A stretch of DNA of 64,000 nt from Atherinomorus stipes (lineage: Eukaryota; Chordata; Actinopteri; Atheriniformes; Atherinidae), in assembly GCA_023101725.1 (NCBI GenBank), contig JALJCO010001305.1, forward strand, positions 79,360-143,359, in the 5' to 3' direction. Positions 33,892 through 45,465 of this stretch are shown here, piece by piece. How positions within the stretch are numbered: position 1 is the stretch's first letter; every line of letters begins with the position of its first letter. The translations under genes were made by a program, and so were the position numbers. The notes under the pieces were generated by a model. The model had not been told where the DNA came from. It worked only from the letters and a program-made list of their open reading frames with translations, and ran no database searches.

Positions 33892-34723
33892 GTGTGTTCA
33901 GACCAAACGCAATTTGGGCGTCAAAATCGCGCCTGACCCCCAAAGTTGGACGCTGGGTCACTAAACAGTCAGACGCTTAATTTCTAGCGTCTTGATGCCC
34001 CTGACGCACAGCGAGGGATGTCCAGCCAAGCCGCGCTCGACGTGCCTCGGGAGGAGCCCCTCCTTTTCTTTCTCCCGTCACTGGTCTGTCTGCACCATGA
34101 CAGATGCAGGAGAGAGAGCGACTCGGCTTTATATGATAAATAAAGCAGGGAACGTCGTTGTCGGGCGTCTCTGCTCCGTGTCTGGTTCACCAGATGATTC
34201 CAGGTGTTCTGAGTGTGATGAGTTTCACCGTCTACTCCAGGAGCTGCTGAAGAGGAGCGCTTTCAGCCGTCTGATCCGGCCCAGTTTACCAATCCACTGT
34301 CCTGATGCGTGGCAGTATTATCAGCCCAGTAAATCCCATCAGGACAGCAGGTCATCAAACCGCTGTTCAGAAACCGGGACCGGACACAGATCACAGTTTA
34401 TCCTCCTCTGTCTTCAGAGAAAGAGGAGATTCCCCTGGTTCTTTTGGGTGTTTCCCCTCCTGTCAGAAAATGTGTGTCTGTGTCATGATTCACTCTGATT
34501 GGTCGACGCCCTGCATCAAGACGCCAAAGTTCAGATTTTACAACTCCGACGTCTGCCGCCTGTGACGCTCGTAACGCGCGTCAAACGCTCAAAATCTCAA
34601 AACTCACTGCGTGAAAGGGGCAGCAGGGTTTTTGACGCCTCGCTGACGCATGTCGGCCATTGACTTTGCATGTAAACCTGACGCCCTTGACGCCCAAATT
34701 GCGCTCGGTCTTAACACACCATC
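33892..34723 (+). mobile_element. non-autonomous element H2, second copy of H1
   Basis: Ends GGTGTGTTCAGACC and GGTCTTAACACACC, then AATTTGGGCGTCA in inverted orientation at both sides. About 832 bp against 710 in H1. The 168-codon frame 33992-34498 overlaps a frame in H1 (both read CLQRERR/CLQRKRR and FWVFPxLSENVCLCHD), so a related ORF persists, but it matches no known protein and is broken differently in H1. Target duplication unclear. Confidence 0.75.
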
Positions 34724-34796
34724 AAATAGAATGAATAAATTCAGAATACTGTATCAAGAGAGGCCTTTATAAAGATCGCCCTTGGCAAAGAAAATC

Positions 34797-35855
34797 TGTT
34801 ACAGATTTTCTTAATTGCTACAACACTAAATCCTATTCTCAAAACTAATTTTTCAGAAGCCTAAACCAAGGTATCAAATCAGTCCCCTTGTGATCAAAAC
34901 CTAAAGCACGTTTCACATCACTAGACACTGTTTGCAAACACATTTGCATTGTGATGCACTTGCTGTGAAAAATGGTGAACACATGCTGCACACTTTGATC
35001 ACAACTAAGACACAGGTGTCTACAGGTAAACACAGTGACTCAAAATTGATTTCACATTTGGCTGATGATGATGGAACCAGCATAAACCAGTTGAGGAAGC
35101 TGTGGGAGGTCAAGATTTTGCAATGGATAGAGGAAATCAGAGAGGAAGAGTACGCACAAGAGGTGGTCGCAGAGGTGGTCGATGATGGGGATGTAAGGGG
35201 GCAAAATCAGGTCCAACGCAGAGCCTTCATTTCAGATGAAATCTGTGCAACTGTAATTGACCATGTTACAGTATTACCTCCACCAAGGAAGTTATGTTTT
35301 TGGTAGAGTTGGTTTGTTTATCTGTCTGTCAGCAACTTAAAGGAAAAGTTCTGGATGGATTGACCTGAAATTTTCACCAGTCATAAGTCTCAGCCCAAGG
35401 ACGAACCTGTTACATTTTGGTGGTGATCTGGATCACCTTCTGGATCCAGGAATTTTTTGAAGGATTCTTTATCATTGCGAGAGCTGCTTGGCGGAGGTCT
35501 GTGCTCTCTAAGTGCTTTTTTAGTGCTTTATGAGTTCTCTGTGTGGTGACATGATGCATTTGGCCTGATGTAAATTACAGTAAAAAAACAAACATTTTGA
35601 CAACATGATGTTTTGAGAACTCTGTTTTCCTTTTTGTTTCCTGATTGCTCTGTAGTGTTCTACATTTTGCTGTGCTTGGGGCATGATTTGACAATAGTGT
35701 TGCTTTTTGAGGCCAGGTGATGCTGTTTTGAGTCAATAACTTCCTTTTGCAGCAGAGGTTTTGGGAAAGTAGTTTGAGTTATGGGATTAGTGCTTGAAGT
35801 TGTGAAAAAGGGGGGACATTTCAAAAATAGTGTTTTAGCAATTGAGAAAGTAAAC
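34797..35855 (+). mobile_element. Tc1/IS630-type element, degenerate
   Basis: Inverted ends share TTTTCTTAATTGCTA...AACACTA (left 34806-34826; right 35827-35850). The frame 34932-35306 ends with QVQRRAFISDEICATVIDHV, matching the N-terminal RGRxR...ISDEIRATLIDHV region of a fish DDE transposase group. Nothing of the catalytic domain remains. The repeat at 35276-35520 is inserted in it. Confidence 0.6.
35276..35520. mobile_element. interspersed element with CCTCCRCCAAG ends
   Basis: Starts ACCTCCACCAAGGAAGTTATG-like and ends CTTGGCGGAGGTCTGTGC, with GATCACCTTCTGGATCCAGG inside: a widespread fish repeat with short inverted ends. It interrupts the Tc1-type element. Confidence 0.65.
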
Positions 35856-36109
35856 ACAACAAAGCAGCCAGATCATCACTCTGCTTGCTACAATGCTGGA
35901 CAGGACAAGGAAAGTAAGTAAGAAACAAAGAAACAAAATTACGAAACTTGAATTTAATTGAATTCTGCCTTACTCCCCCCCAAAGCACCTTCAATCTGCC
36001 ATAGGGTGAAAAAATAAAATCTGAACCGATAAAAGTAATTTTATCAAGGAAAGAAACACTGTAAATAAGTGCCTCAGTTTTTTTCATGAGTGGGTGGGTG
36101 TGTAGGCTT
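35856..36109. other. no gene seen
   Basis: Unique sequence between the Tc1-type relic and LINE F. Confidence 0.4.
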
Positions 36110-37380
36110 AACAGAGACATCCACTCATGAAATGAACTGAGACAGTTCCAGTGCTGTGGAAAACATCTTGTCTTGTTCCACTCCCTAAAAACCACAACCA
36201 CCTGAACCAGATGACCACAGACCAGTTGCCCTGATATCTCACATCATGAAAGTCCTGGAGAGATTCTTACTGGCTCACCTCAACAAGCAAGTTAACACCC
36301 TTCAGGACCCACTACAGTTTGCATATCGTAATGGGCTTGGGGTTGAAGACGCCATCATCTTCCTGCTTCAGAGAGCCCACTCTCATCTGGAGCAGTCAGG
36401 CAGCACTTTGAGGGTCATGTTCTTTGGTTTCTCAAGTGCCTTCAATACTCCCCGATCCATTACTTCCAGGTGGATCCCTCCACAACCACCTGAATTTATG
36501 ACAAACAAACAGACCACAGTTTGTGAGACTGAAAGGTTGTGTGTCTGAGATGGTGGTCAGCAGCACTGGAGCACCACAAGGAACTGTACTCTCACCATTC
36601 CTCTTCACACTGTACACCTCAGACTTCCAGTACAACTCTGAGTCCTGTCATCTGCAGAAATACTCTGATGACTCTGCAGTTGTGGGGTGTATCAGTGATG
36701 GACAAGAAGCTGAGTACAGGGAACTAGTCAATCAGTTTGTGAAATGGTGTGGAAACAATCACCTCATCTTAAATACCAGCAAGACTAAAGAGATGATTGT
36801 TGACTTCAGGAGGAGCAAGAATAAGCAGCATAGTCCTGTCTACATCCTGGAAGAGGAGGTGGAGGTGGTGGAGAACTACAAATACCTTGGAGTTCAGCAG
36901 GACAACAGACTCGACTGGAAATGCAACACTGACTACATCTACAAAAAGCTCAGAGCAGACTCTACTTCTTAAGGAAGCTGAGATCATTCAACGTCTGCAC
37001 CAAGATGTTGCAGATCTTCTACAAGTCTGTTGTGGAAAGTGCAATTAGCTTTGCAGCATCTGCTGGGGCAGCAGCACCAGAACCAGAGACTTGAAGAAAC
37101 TAAACAAGCTGATCAAGAAAGCTGGTTCTGTGCTGGGGAGAACTCTAGAGTCGCTGGAGATGATCGTTCAGAAAAGAATGCTGCACAAGCTGATGAAGAT
37201 GATGGAAGATTCTTCCCACTCTCTCCACAACATGGTGAAGAATCAACAGAGTGTGTTCAGTGGGAGGCTGCGTCAGGTTCGCTGTAGGACGGAGAGATAC
37301 AGAAATTCATTCCTACCAGCAGCCATTATTCTGAAGAACAAGACTGACTGACTGACTTATTATTATTGTTGCATTATTAT
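36110..37380 (+). mobile_element. Rex1/CR1-group-like LINE F, degenerate ORF2
   Basis: Different clade from the L2-type copies. In order: VPVLWKTSCLVP-like (36138), PVALISHIMKVLERFLLAHL (36220-36280), FAYRNGLGVEDAI, then a deletion in the SAFNT region, GAPQGTVLSPFLFTLYTSDF, YSDD in place of the usual F/YADD (36661-36672), KTKEMIVDFRRSKNK, YKYLGV, and at the C-terminus LNKLIKKAGSVLGRTLESLE and RCRTERYRNSFLPAAI with stop near 37351. At least three frameshifts; Ser for Ala in the catalytic box. The 3' end is an ATT-rich stretch. Confidence 0.8.
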
Positions 37381-38214
37381 TTCATATATGTTATATTATT
37401 CAAAAAATGAATAAATATTTTTTTCTTAAAAAGTGCGAGCTTATTACAATATTGAATTTCCCTTCTGCGATAAAAAAAAGCTCTTTCATTTCATTTCATT
37501 TTATTTCATTTCATTTTCATACACACACACAAGCTCAAGTTAACTGTTGCAAACTGCAAAAAAGAGCAATGTGTTTTGTGTCATTTACATGTTTAATAAA
37601 TGTTCTAAGGCCATTTCTATTCTTTTAGAGAGGTTTCATAAAATCAGTTGATTACTGAATGCTCAATTGAAAGGAAAGTTATGTGGGCTATAAAAGAAGG
37701 AATGACAATCAGGGAGGACAGAGAAAAGAGATGCAGATTGTTTTGATGATTCTGCACATACAACCTCATTAATTATCCTGACAAAAAATTGGGGGATATT
37801 TAACATGAAGCATGACTTAATTTTCAGTTAAAATGCACATGGTTGAAGGTTAATACAACAGAGCAAGTCATTTTAAATTAAATCCATGGTCATATACAGA
37901 ACCATGGCTTTTGAAGTTATACATGGAAATATTTAAACATTTAAACATCACAATAATTTATCATTTTTCTGAAGGCAGAATTAAAGAATAGCTGCTTTTT
38001 CACTTCAGCAAAACAGAGCAAGTTTTCACCAGTGTCGTGTGTTTTCTAAAATGCTGCACCATGACTTTTGCATTGTAAATTGAGGGTCATTTGAGAGTGA
38101 ATAGATGTGTAAGTGCAGCTGTCTGCAAAGACCTTTTTATACCATTTTGTTTTGATTAATGACCCATGTCCCCATTCAATAATCACACATGATATCCTGT
38201 AATGGTCTTTGTAT
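37381..38214. other. no gene; CATTT microsatellite
   Basis: A TTTCA repeat lies at 37487-37520 next to a short CA run. Otherwise unique AT-rich sequence. Confidence 0.45.
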
Positions 38215-39002
38215 TTAAAGGAGTGATGACATAGCAGTAAAAACTAGTTTATGTTGTTGGCATTACTGCATATGTAAATACTCCAAAGAAAAAAACGGCA
38301 TTTTTTACAGCGGAGTATTGTTTTGAAACGCCAGACCTCACTTCCTCAGTAATACAGTTGGGTCCGGTGATGATATGGAGCTTTACCCGGAGACCACGTT
38401 CACTTCATTTTGATTGGCTACACCTTATTTGGCAATAAACTTATTTGGAGAATCTAGGTCAAGTTGCGGTTGGAGTTTGCTAAAGGCTAACTGCTAGCAA
38501 CATGGGCACTTTAGACAGTGTGAGCTACGTTTATCAGACAAGACAGCATTTAGAAAATAAATAAACTTACAGGTAATGACAAGGTTGTGGTCGCCTCCCT
38601 CAGTGTTGCTGCAGAAGTTTTCTTTTAAATCCATTTGTTTGAAAATCCAGACCTGACTGCACAGAAGTTACTACTAGCTCCATACACGAAGCTGAATCAG
38701 ACAGGGAGGGGAGGGGGGAGCGGACGGTGCATAAACCGTTTGGAGAGAGAGAGGGGGGCGCTGTTTACTTGATAGTGTGCTCTTATTGGAGCAATTAAAT
38801 TACGTAGAATGATAGAACTACGTAGAATGATAGCCTGCTGTCTGATTCAACTGTTTCTGAGCAGAGAGACAAAGCTGACAGACCATAAACAGGAACTTTG
38901 ATTCTCACTCTGGACATTCACATGGCCTCATCAGTGCACAACAGATCATATTATACACCCAAAACCCCAGAAAAGTGAAATTTGATGTCATGGCACCTTT
39001 AA
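38215..39002 (-). mobile_element. TTAA-flanked non-autonomous element, family D, copy D1
   Basis: TTAA at 38215-38218 and 38999-39002. Ends AGGAGTGATGACAT and AGGTGCCATGACAT (inverted). Copy D2 lies at 54502-55283, opposite orientation, 774 against 780 bp. Contains a duplicated TACGTAGAATGATAG motif (38800-38832), a GC-rich GGGGAGGG patch (38705-38718), and on the minus strand a conserved 64-nt first-exon frame. Confidence 0.85.
38571..38634 (-). CDS. candidate first coding exon carried by element D1
   Basis: Minus strand, ATG at 38634-38632, 21 codons plus one base, then donor GTAAGT at 38570. Reads MDLKENFCSNTEGG then DHNLVIT. Copy D2 has the same start, length, phase and donor with three substitutions (I for N, G for D, and one silent). 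Conservation of start, phase and a consensus donor in two diverged copies argues against chance. No later exon exists in the element. Function unknown. Confidence 0.4.
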
Positions 39003-39305
39003 ATTTAGTGCCTGCACCTCGGGGTTATAAACAACCAACATCAGTTGTGATGGCTATTTAGATTTGAACCAAAGCTATAGGGATGAATCATTGCGCAATC
39101 TATTTATTTTACATGATCTCTCACTGGAAGAAATTCTGTAGTTTGAAAAATATATGGTATACTATGTTCTTTAAAAAAAGAAAAAGAAAAAAAATTACAA
39201 ACTGTTTTGATGATGTATGATCTTTTTTGTCCCATTTCATGAAAGCTGGACCAACATGCTGATCCTCATTAACTGAAGATACTCATATAAAACTTTATTT
39301 TAACA
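39003..39305. other. no gene seen
   Basis: Unique sequence with an A-rich run near 39172-39194. Confidence 0.4.
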
Positions 39306-42057
39306 ATTACTTTCAGGGATGTTCAAAATTGGTTTTTATACTGATATCCAATATCTGATATTGTCCAACACTTAATTTCCAATATCATATATCAACGGAT
39401 GTCAATATAAGCAGACATCTATGATGTTGTATCTCTCATATTTTGAGAAATACAACTATATTCTGCTCTGAGAGCAAGGATCCCAAAATAGCCTTAAAGG
39501 CCCACAATGGAACTTTTAGCAGTTTTCTCAGCGCCCCCTATCAATGGCTAAACTAGCATTCATCTTGCATCCTACCTGTGAGCTCACTCCAGCCTGTAAA
39601 AGACAGTCTTATCTTGACTCTTGTTCTGTCCCTTCCTCTGTTTTTTTTCCTCTCTTCCTCAGGGGCAGAGCTAGACATTGTCATCATCAGGGGCTTAGCA
39701 CACAAAAAGATTTATCATTAGAAGGGTGATCTAGTACACCAAAAAAATATTAAATAACTTAATCTAATGGTGTGGTACCAAAAATTATTCAGTATTCGCC
39801 TTTATCTATCAAACGTTTAACATGTCCTGCCCATGTTCTTTAATAATCATAATACTACATTATGTTTTCATTTTAATGTATTAATGGATAACCATTAAAG
39901 TTAAAACTCAGTCTTGGTGTCACACATTTTACTCAAAGAACAATACCAATACATGGCTCAGGACCAAACAAGGACTCACTGAGCAGAATTCATGGAACCA
40001 GTTTGAACCAGGACTCATTCAGGACAGAATTTACAAAACCAGGTATAGGCTAAACCAGGACTAAACCAGGACTCAGTCAGGGATATATTCATAAATCTAG
40101 GCTAAACAAAAGTATAAAGAAAAACTGTTTTAAAAAATTCTACTTCACCCAAAGTAAATGTGTCCTAAAATATAATCCCATCTTCTTCTTCTTTTTTTTT
40201 GTTTTAACCTGGTTCTTGTTCCACCTCTGTGTTGTTCTCATTCTTGCTGTCATCTTTCCCTCTTTGTACTAACACACAAAGATCAACAAGAGCCACAAAA
40301 AATATTATTGTAAAAATTGACACACCAATATATTCCATGCAATTATAAGGTTATTTGTACCTTTGTTTTGGAGTTAAAACAGGTAAAAGGAATCTGCATT
40401 AAGTGTTGGGCTGAAACCACAATATCACCAGGTAAGATGTTTTTGTTATTTCTATATAGCATTTAAACATGACGACATCATTGAACCTCAACTTCAAAAG
40501 AAAGTACACAAACTAGGGTAAGTGTGTTCTAAAATGCTCATGCTGGCATTTTTCTTTCTTTTTGTCCTTCTTTCATACATCAAGCGGAGCAAATTATAGT
40601 TATCCAAAGATTTATGACATATATCATTATAAAATTGTCTTGTTTTCTCTCACCTGAGCTGTTCTCTTTTTTTGAAAAAGGACCTGATGTCCACGGTTGG
40701 CAAATCACTAAAAATAGTATAGCCTACTATATGTTTATATATTCAAAAGTTAGTATAAATTTATTGGGCTTAGCCCATTACTGTACTTGTTTCATAAACC
40801 AATGCTAAACACAGCATATTACTATTTTAATAATTACGTTCACTCATCTTGTTGAAACGATCGCATCTGTGCTCACTGCCTAACAACATAATGACATCTG
40901 ACTGTTACAAAAGTTACAAGGGAAAAGTAATGGACACACCATCGTCATTCATGACAGGTTTGTTTACATATAATGCATGACCACTACCTACCAGATGAAC
41001 GTTAGATTAACATCCTCTGATGCTCTGAATCAATGAGCTTGTGGGAGCTGCTGCAAGCTGCGCTGCGCACCGGCGAGCTCTTGTGAGGTGAAGTGCCTAT
41101 ACAGTACACAGTGCGCGTGGCACACGAACGCCACAGGTTTGGGCCAGACCAAGTTTAGAGAGGGGGGAGCCGAGTAACGACATGCAGTGTCCCCTTTTAT
41201 TAGGTTTTGCATATATTGTAGTTGATGAGAAATTATCAAATCTAAAATAATAAAAAAAATAGAAAAAGAAACCAAGAAAGATCCGGGGCTTTTAAAGAAT
41301 CATTCCAGGCTGAAGCCCCCTAAGCTGCCCCTCCCCCACTCCGCCAATGCCTCCGGTAATGTTTTCTTGTGTTTCTTTTTCCGAAAAAGACATGATACGC
41401 ATTCAAAACGCTCAGATATGAACACCCGCTGTGTTCATACCTGGTTCATATCCGTTTGCTAGTAAGTGACGCGGTGAAAAACCAATAGTTCCCTGCAATG
41501 TCACAGCCCTATCCTGGATACAAAACTTGCATACTGCAGTTTCTGAGTCTCGGAACGCCTTTAGGCAGTGAAAATGTGCATAATAAATGTTGGTGTGCCA
41601 TCAAAACTAGTCAGAAACACATATTTTTAGGGTCTAAAAGTTACGTTGTGTGTCTTTGACTCAGCCAAACAAGTTCATTTTGGACATCTGGCTCTTTATA
41701 TCAAAGCAGGTATTAGCCAACATGTGGCTAATTATAATGTTTCTGACCACTTGGTAACTTAAGCAACAAATTAAAGCCAGGTATATTATAAGTGGCTTTC
41801 AAGCAAGCTAGTCTATAGCAGCAGCAGCTGCACCATAGTCACATGACTCTGAAAGGAATGCTAAGACGTTAGTCCAGAATAACAGGGACTTTTCTACATG
41901 CTGGACTGGTGCTAATGGAACATGATTACTAACAAAATCTTGCGAGATCTCATCGTGTATAATAAAAATATCAGTCCGAACATTTTATCACATTTTAATG
42001 CCGAAATCAGCCAATGATATTGGCAGACCGATAACATCGGACATCTCTTATTACTTT
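39306..42057. mobile_element. hAT non-autonomous element, copy 2, split by element E
   Basis: Perfect 8-bp target duplication ATTACTTT (39306-39313 and 42050-42057). Left piece 39314-39497 and right piece 41656-42049 together correspond to copy 1 (22741-23354) in reverse: shared blocks include the ATATC-rich ends, CCCAAAATAGCC, TTCATTTTGGACATCTG and GTTAGTCCAGAATAA-like sequence. The break point is exactly where a TTAA exists in copy 1's counterpart. Confidence 0.85.
39494..41659. mobile_element. TTAA-flanked element, family E, inside hAT copy 2
   Basis: TTAA at 39494-39497 and TTGA (decayed TTAA) at 41656-41659. Ends AGGCCCACAATGGAAC and its partner AGACACACAACGTAAC in inverted orientation, both followed by TTTTAG. 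2158 bp. Near the left end ATG 39544 opens a short frame, MAKLAFILHPT, that meets a GTGAGC donor-like site. A further repeat with GGGGCAGAGCTAGAC (39662) and GCTTAGGGGGCTT-type (41330, inverted) ends may be nested in it. No transposase. Confidence 0.7.
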
Positions 42058-44051
42058 TCATTAGTAGAAAAGGTCAATTGTTACAAAAAGGTCAAAAAGG
42101 TCATTTATTACTCTTAGCAACAATGCTACTTCATCATCAGTCTAAACGGAAAAAAAAAAACAAAAAAAAAAAAAACTTTCTTTGTGCAGCCATTACTTTG
42201 CCAGTCTGAGTAGAAAGTGAAATGAACTTCCTGTTTATGTGCTGATGTCAGACACATGCGTCTGCCCATGTCCATGATGTGGTGCATGCTCAGTAAGTGC
42301 AATTGGGCAGTCATTATTTTGTTTACGTCGAGCCTTAAACGATTCATAAACGACTGGGTGGATGCAGATAAGACAGGGGTTTAAACGGGGTTAAACACCA
42401 TATAACATTAACCCTTTAGTGTAGACGTGGCATCAGTGTCTTGTCCAAGGACACTTGGACATGAAGCCTGGGGAAGACTGGAATCCATCTGCGACCCTTG
42501 ATTTGACAGATAACTAGTTGTCTTATTTGGAATGAGAAATTAGTTAACATTATTATCGGGAATTTTAATCTTTCTTGTAAGTTGCTTTTCAGCTTAGCTT
42601 TATGCAACAAATAATGCTTTAAGAGGAAACTACTGAATATTTTGATAAATTTTATGGGAGTTTCTCTGTGGGGTCCCCAGTGGTCATAGTTGGCAGACCT
42701 GATAAATAATTTGCATCGTTTTAGTGTTTAGGTGGAACATAACTATTAGACTTTTTTTTTTATTCATGGAAAAAAAAAAAACCTTTTGTGGCATGACGGA
42801 GTTCTCTGGTTCCTCAATGTCAGCCTGAGTTTATCGTTTCTTACAATCCAAACACTGGTTTAGTTAATGTTTAATTAAGACATCTCCTGCTGGATCTGCA
42901 ATTCAGAGCCTCCAAGTTACACAGAAAACATGGATTTGTTTGATTATGCATACAGTCAATGTAAGCTCTGCATAATTGCACTTTCATCTGAATACAGTTA
43001 AATCCCCTCGTTTGTTGCCATTGTCCAATGTAACCTCCTGCTGCTTCATGTTGTTGATTTGCCTCTGCATGATTTCAGTATGCTTACTGCTTACTGGCTT
43101 CTGTGCAACTGATGTAACCAGCGATTCTTTTCCCTTGTTGGTGACTGATAGAAACTTGAAGCTTGTGGTAGACAAAGTTACTGTACATGGCATCAAGGAT
43201 GGCTTGATTACGAATGTAGAATGTGAATTGAGGCATTGTTTAGATAGAGGGTCTTGGTCAAAAATCAGCACTCATTCTTTCATTTTTGCTTGCCTTGAAC
43301 AACAAAAAAGGAGTTTTCAATGGATTTTTCTATTCATGTGTTTGCTTTGACAAAAAGAATAAGTCTGCTTTGGCTGGAGAGATTACAAATATTATCCAAT
43401 ATATTTCTTAAAATCCCTGACTGAGTAGGTTTTCATCAACCCCCTGTTTTTCTATTCAGTAGATGAACAGGACAGCCATAGATTAAGAAAAAGAGTGGCT
43501 GTCTATAGAAGGTTGCTGCTTTTATTCCTAACTTCCTTCAATCTTTGAATTTGTTGGAAAGACACCAAGACCCACGTACAAGTGCCTTTAGATTTTTTAA
43601 AAAGTCTGTTACAGTATATGATTACAAATACAATCTAAAATTCAAGTATGCACAGACTTAAGCTCCTTAAAATACACTCAAAGTTATGACCGCTATCTGA
43701 AACAGTATTTTTTGTTGTTGTTGTTGTTTCTTTGAGTTTTATCTAAATTATTGGTACCAAAGGGCGATTAATTTATTCATGATTTACCAACTGTTTGGTA
43801 GGTTAGATGTCAGCTGTTGTACAGCTTGTAAAGTACAGTATAATAAACTATGCAAAAAAAAAAAGAAAAAAAAAAGTAATATTCTAGTGCCAGTATTGTG
43901 TGATTGGCAGTCCAACGTTCAAGACAGCAGTATCGCATCCTTACACTGCTTTTGTCTTAATTTTGTGTAAGACCTGTCTTGTTTTCTGGTTTTATTTTGT
44001 TGGTTTATCTCCTTCTGTATTCTGTCCAGTTACTTCTTGTTCCAACACACC
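42058..44051. other. no gene; A-runs and a SINE/LINE scrap
   Basis: A-runs at about 42150-42174. 42430-42475 (CAGTGTCTTGTCCAAGGACA) matches a block common to fish SINE/LINE 3' regions. Overlapping ORFs at 42976-43350 on both strands lack support. GTT repeat at 43711-43727. Confidence 0.4.
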
Positions 44052-44503
44052 TGAGCTGTGTCCAAATGTGTACGCTATTCCCTACACAGGGCCCTTCATG
44101 GGGATTAAGCCCTTTTGTAGGGGTGTCCGAATGTCCAAGAAAAAAGTAGTACACCCAAAATTACCCACAATGCATCTCGAAAACTAGTGAGCTTCAATGG
44201 TTCCTAGATGGATCAATATAGACCAGAAAGCATTGCGGTCAGGAGCGCTGAATGGCTTGAGGTGCTGGACACATCGAGTGGCGAAAAAAAGAGAGAAAAA
44301 ACAACAAAAAAGGAATTAAACAAAGTATAAGTAAATAAAATATTATCACATAAAATTATGGATTTGATTGGAAATTACATCTTTTTTGTGCGTTGTGGGT
44401 GCCACCGTGGTTGCCACAGTGACAACTGGTAATCACATGATCTGCGGCAAGGAAAAAGTGGTCAGCTTTGTGTCCAAATTATGAGCAGAATGAATTCACT
44501 ACA

Positions 44504-44794
44504 TACAGATGTGGGCATGAAAAAGTTCCCTTTCTGCTGACTACCAGCCACTTACCAGCCACTTGTCTGCTAATTCAGTCGCACAGAGAAACACCTGTGT
44601 GCCCAGGGGAAATGATTTCAGAACATAAATGAATGCCTGGAACAAGGATGTTTCCACACCCCAAGTTTGGACACCGTGCGTGATGAAGTATTTGCGGAAC
44701 AAATCGTTCAGCCAGTGATAGTGCAGTAATAGTGCACTATTACTGCAGCACTTCTGGCAGAAAAAGACGGAACTTTTTCATGCCTGCATCAGTA
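44504..44794. mobile_element. MITE, family G, copy G2
   Basis: Same order of blocks as G1: GGCATGAAAAAGTT end, CGCACAGAGAAAC, CCCAGGGGAAA, CCAAGTTTGGACACCGTGCG, then a 22-bp perfect palindrome (44724-44745, four bases longer than in G1) and the inverted end CATGCCTGCATC. Lacks G1's internal duplication. Confidence 0.75.
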
Positions 44795-44807
44795 GTCTGC
44801 TGTACAG

Positions 44808-45268
44808 AAAAAAAAAGATATACTTTATTAACCCCAATTAGAGAGCCAATTATTTCATTTCATTTATTTCATTTATATAGCACATATTTCTACATCCAGC
44901 TGGATGCCCAAAGTGCTTTACAGAGCAGGACATCAAAAAACATGGCTAAACATGGCTAAAAACATAAACATAAAACTTAAAAAGAGAAGAATTAATAAGA
45001 CAATAATAAGAGAGAAAAAAGAATAAGAAGGAAAAGCCTGCGCCAAAAGATGGGATCTTTAGGAAATTCATTCTCTGCATTTATCCCATCTCAGGTTGAA
45101 CCTGAGAGCAGTGGGCTGCTATTTAACGCAGCCTGGGGAGCAGTTGGTGCGGGCTAAAGACCTTGCTTAAGGGTCCACAGTGGTTTATCTGAGCGCCATG
45201 TCAAGGACTCGAACCTGGGTCTGCCATTGCAAAGCCTGAGACATTACCACTATACTACCCACTCCCCC
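44808..45268 (-). repeat. tRNA-derived SINE, split by LINE H
   Basis: On the minus strand the head starts near 45268. Box A TAGTATAGTGG (45257-45247) and box B GGTTCGAGTCC (45215-45205) both match the RNA polymerase III consensus exactly. The body has ATAAATGCAGAGAATG. The 3' end, TTGGGGTTAATAAAGTATAT, lies at about 44837-44815, beyond LINE H. It is a SINE and not a tRNA gene: no acceptor-stem pairing or anticodon stem was seen. Confidence 0.75.
44845..45060 (-). mobile_element. LINE H 3' end inside the SINE
   Basis: ATTTCATTTATATAGCAC, CAAAGTGCTTTACAGAGCA on the plus strand mark an L2-type tail on the minus strand. TTTCA repeat at its 3' end. Only UTR remains. Confidence 0.65.
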
Positions 45269-45465
45269 AAATAAATTATGATTTATTATGATGATTGATG
45301 AGATGATGATTATTTATTATGATTTATTATATTTTGATGTCTGGATGGTTCTATTTTATAATTCTTCTCTTTGTGCGCATGTATTTGGATTGCATTGACG
45401 GGTTTGCAATGAAAAGTTCATCAATCATAATAAATCATAGTGCAGCCCTATGTAGTGAATGAAGG

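Noticed and set aside
42976..43350. Plus and minus ORFs of 124 and 95 codons at the same place
   Set aside because: Open on both strands, no domain, no splice sites; composition not convincing.
45205..45257. tRNA gene suggested by exact A and B boxes
   Set aside because: No acceptor or anticodon stem can be drawn, and SINE body and tail follow; it is a SINE head.
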